A stretch of 41,892 nt of DNA from an uncultured Lachnospiraceae bacterium (GTDB lineage: Bacteria; Bacillota; Clostridia; Lachnospirales; Lachnospiraceae). Every line of letters starts with the position of its first letter. Position 1 is the stretch's first letter. Made by a program: the position numbers and the translations under genes. Positions 41,240 to 41,892 of the stretch are shown piece after piece. The stretch covers positions 1 to 41,892 of the forward strand of contig CAKQXY010000035.1 of assembly GCA_934292725.1 (NCBI GenBank). Direction: 5' to 3'. The notes under the pieces are model-generated. The model ran no database searches and was not told where the DNA came from. It saw nothing but the letters and a program-made list of their open reading frames with translations.

Positions 41240-41367
41240 CTATATTAGTGCTTTATTCTAATCATATTCTAACCATTCTACTCATTCTTTTCAAGTTTTG
41301 ATTTGAATGATGCTGAGTTCTTTGCCTAATACCCCTTTTTAGATGCAAAGCAGAATTTTACATTGTA

Positions 41368-41396
41368 TTGACATTGTTTGCATTTTCAATTATAAT
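41368..41396 (+). promoter_or_regulatory. Consensus sigma-A promoter of the antitoxin gene
   Basis: TTGACA (41368-41373), exactly 17 bases, TATAAT (41391-41396): a full match to the housekeeping consensus, the strongest promoter in the window. It is about 45 bases before the antitoxin start. Confidence 0.85.
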
Positions 41397-41442
41397 ATAA
41401 GCAGAATCTAAAACACAGCAAAATTCGAAAGGAGTTATCCAT

Positions 41443-41706
41443 ATGGCTACAACTAATATTAACGTCCGCGTTGACGCAAATCTTAAACAGTCTGCTGAAG
41501 CACTATTTGCTGATCTTGGTCTGAATATGTCTACTGCAATTACCATGTTTCTTAAAAGTGCCGTTAATCATGATGGTATCCCATTTGAAGTGAAACGCAT
41601 GTCCCCAAATGCTGAAACTAAAGCAGCACTTGCAAAATATGATCAGATGAAGCTACATCCTGAAAACTATAAGCGTTATGACTCATTTGACGATCTAACC
41701 ACTTGA
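41443..41706 (+). CDS. RelB/DinJ family antitoxin
   Basis: An 87-residue antitoxin of the RelB/DinJ type. The N-terminal ribbon-helix-helix DNA-binding half reads TNINVRVDANLKQSAEALFA, then DLGLNMSTAITMFLKSAV, the DinJ signature. The C-terminal half (about 50-87) is the polar toxin-wrapping tail. AAAGGAG is placed well before the ATG, and the promoter is a perfect consensus match. Such antitoxins repress their own operon and neutralise a YafQ/RelE RNase. Here only a C-terminal fragment of the toxin follows, so the antitoxin seems to be an orphan; it may still regulate DNA or neutralise a related toxin elsewhere. Confidence 0.92.
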   Translation: MATTNINVRVDANLKQSAEALFADLGLNMSTAITMFLKSAVNHDGIPFEVKRMSPNAETKAALAKYDQMKLHPENYKRYDSFDDLTT

Positions 41707-41857
41707 TATTAAATATCATCATCACAATTTGACTGGAAATTACCGCGATTTTCGTGAATGCCATATTGAGCCAAATTGGCTACTTGTATATCGTACAGAT
41801 GACGATCAGCTTAAATTATTCTTGTTTCGCACTGGAACACATTCTGATCTTTTTTAA
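41705..41857 (+). pseudogene. YafQ-type toxin remnant (C-terminal half only)
   Basis: An open frame of 50 codons, starting within the antitoxin stop codon, reads NLTGNYRDFRECHIEPNWLL, then VYRTDDDQLKLFLFRTGTHS and DLF-stop. This closely follows the C-terminal half of E. coli YafQ (LQGSWKGYRDAHVEPDWILI, then FERTGTHAALF). The first 40-45 residues of the toxin are missing and there is no start codon or ribosome binding site. The parts left include the conserved EP.W and RTGTH segments. A deletion between the antitoxin end and the toxin middle explains the structure. RNase activity is not expected. Confidence 0.85.
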
Positions 41858-41892
41858 TACTCTAATAAAAAAAGCCAGCCACTTGATCATTC

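Noticed and set aside
1..41892. Prophage, integrative element or new defence system
   Set aside because: No integrase, transposase, phage structural, restriction, retron, CBASS or Cas-like protein is encoded; the gene order is mostly conserved core genome.

Overview
The window reads as chromosomal DNA of a low-GC, Gram-positive anaerobe of the Clostridia, most likely Lachnospiraceae. This is inferred from the proteins: a fused PurL of about 1250 residues, the dnaG-rpoD-trmK-nif3-nucleoside kinase series, ylxM-ffh-rpsP-khpA-rimM-trmD, class A RNase P RNA, AGGAGG-type ribosome binding sites, and GH29/GH43/GH51 and KduI enzymes typical of plant-glycan or mucin users in the gut. Most of the window is core genome; both ends carry accessory sugar-use genes.

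Layout. 1-2.7 kb: a GH29 alpha-L-fucosidase divergent from an AraC-type regulator. 2.7-3.3 kb: rnpB on the minus strand, then a 195-bp palindromic MITE-like element (12-bp perfect inverted ends, possible 4-bp target duplication). 3.3-9.6 kb: a minus-strand operon read dnaG > rpoD > trmK > Nif3-like > nucleoside kinase. 9.8-11.5 kb: an S8 (subtilisin/Csp-like) protease on the plus strand. 11.5-11.85 kb: two tRNA-Leu genes (AAG and CAG) with their own promoter and terminator. 12-15 kb: hisH > hisF > ung > uppP. 15-17.7 kb: an OmpR-type two-component system whose last gene is an uncharacterised Sir2-like small protein. 17.8-20.6 kb: typA and kduI. 20.7-22.2 kb: an NfeD/SPFH membrane pair. 22.3-24.7 kb: YigZ, a LytTR regulator and a GHKL kinase. 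24.8-27.5 kb: a class A penicillin-binding protein, divergent from yigZ. 27.5-31.3 kb: purL. 31.5-36.6 kb: two translation operons, infC-rpmI-rplT and ylxM-ffh-rpsP-khpA-rimM-trmD, placed head to tail. 36.9-41 kb: an arabinan-use operon (GH51 > GH43 > araA) behind an operator-like palindrome. 41.1-41.9 kb: a decayed region with a DinJ/RelB antitoxin and a toxin remnant.

How the genes work together. Much of the window concerns RNA and translation: RNase P RNA, two tRNA-Leu genes with G36-G37 (the TrmD recognition pair), TrmD, TrmK, RimM, Ffh, IF3, S16, L20, L35 and KhpA. The arabinose operon releases L-arabinose from short arabinans and isomerises it to ribulose. KduI and the fucosidase add uronate and fucose routes.

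Most notable observations: (1) the class A PBP has a methionine where the SxxK catalytic lysine should be, while SxN, KSG and the glycosyltransferase glutamate are intact; (2) the Nif3-like protein has replaced or swapped most of the family's metal ligands; (3) the MITE-like palindrome ends one base from the nucleoside kinase stop codon; (4) two families of dispersed extragenic repeats sit at 9.65, 36.7 and 41.1 kb; (5) a toxin-antitoxin locus has kept a consensus promoter and antitoxin but lost the first half of its toxin; (6) a perfect 9-bp inverted repeat straddles the arabinan operon promoter. I found no CRISPR array, prophage, intact transposase gene or clear new defence system.
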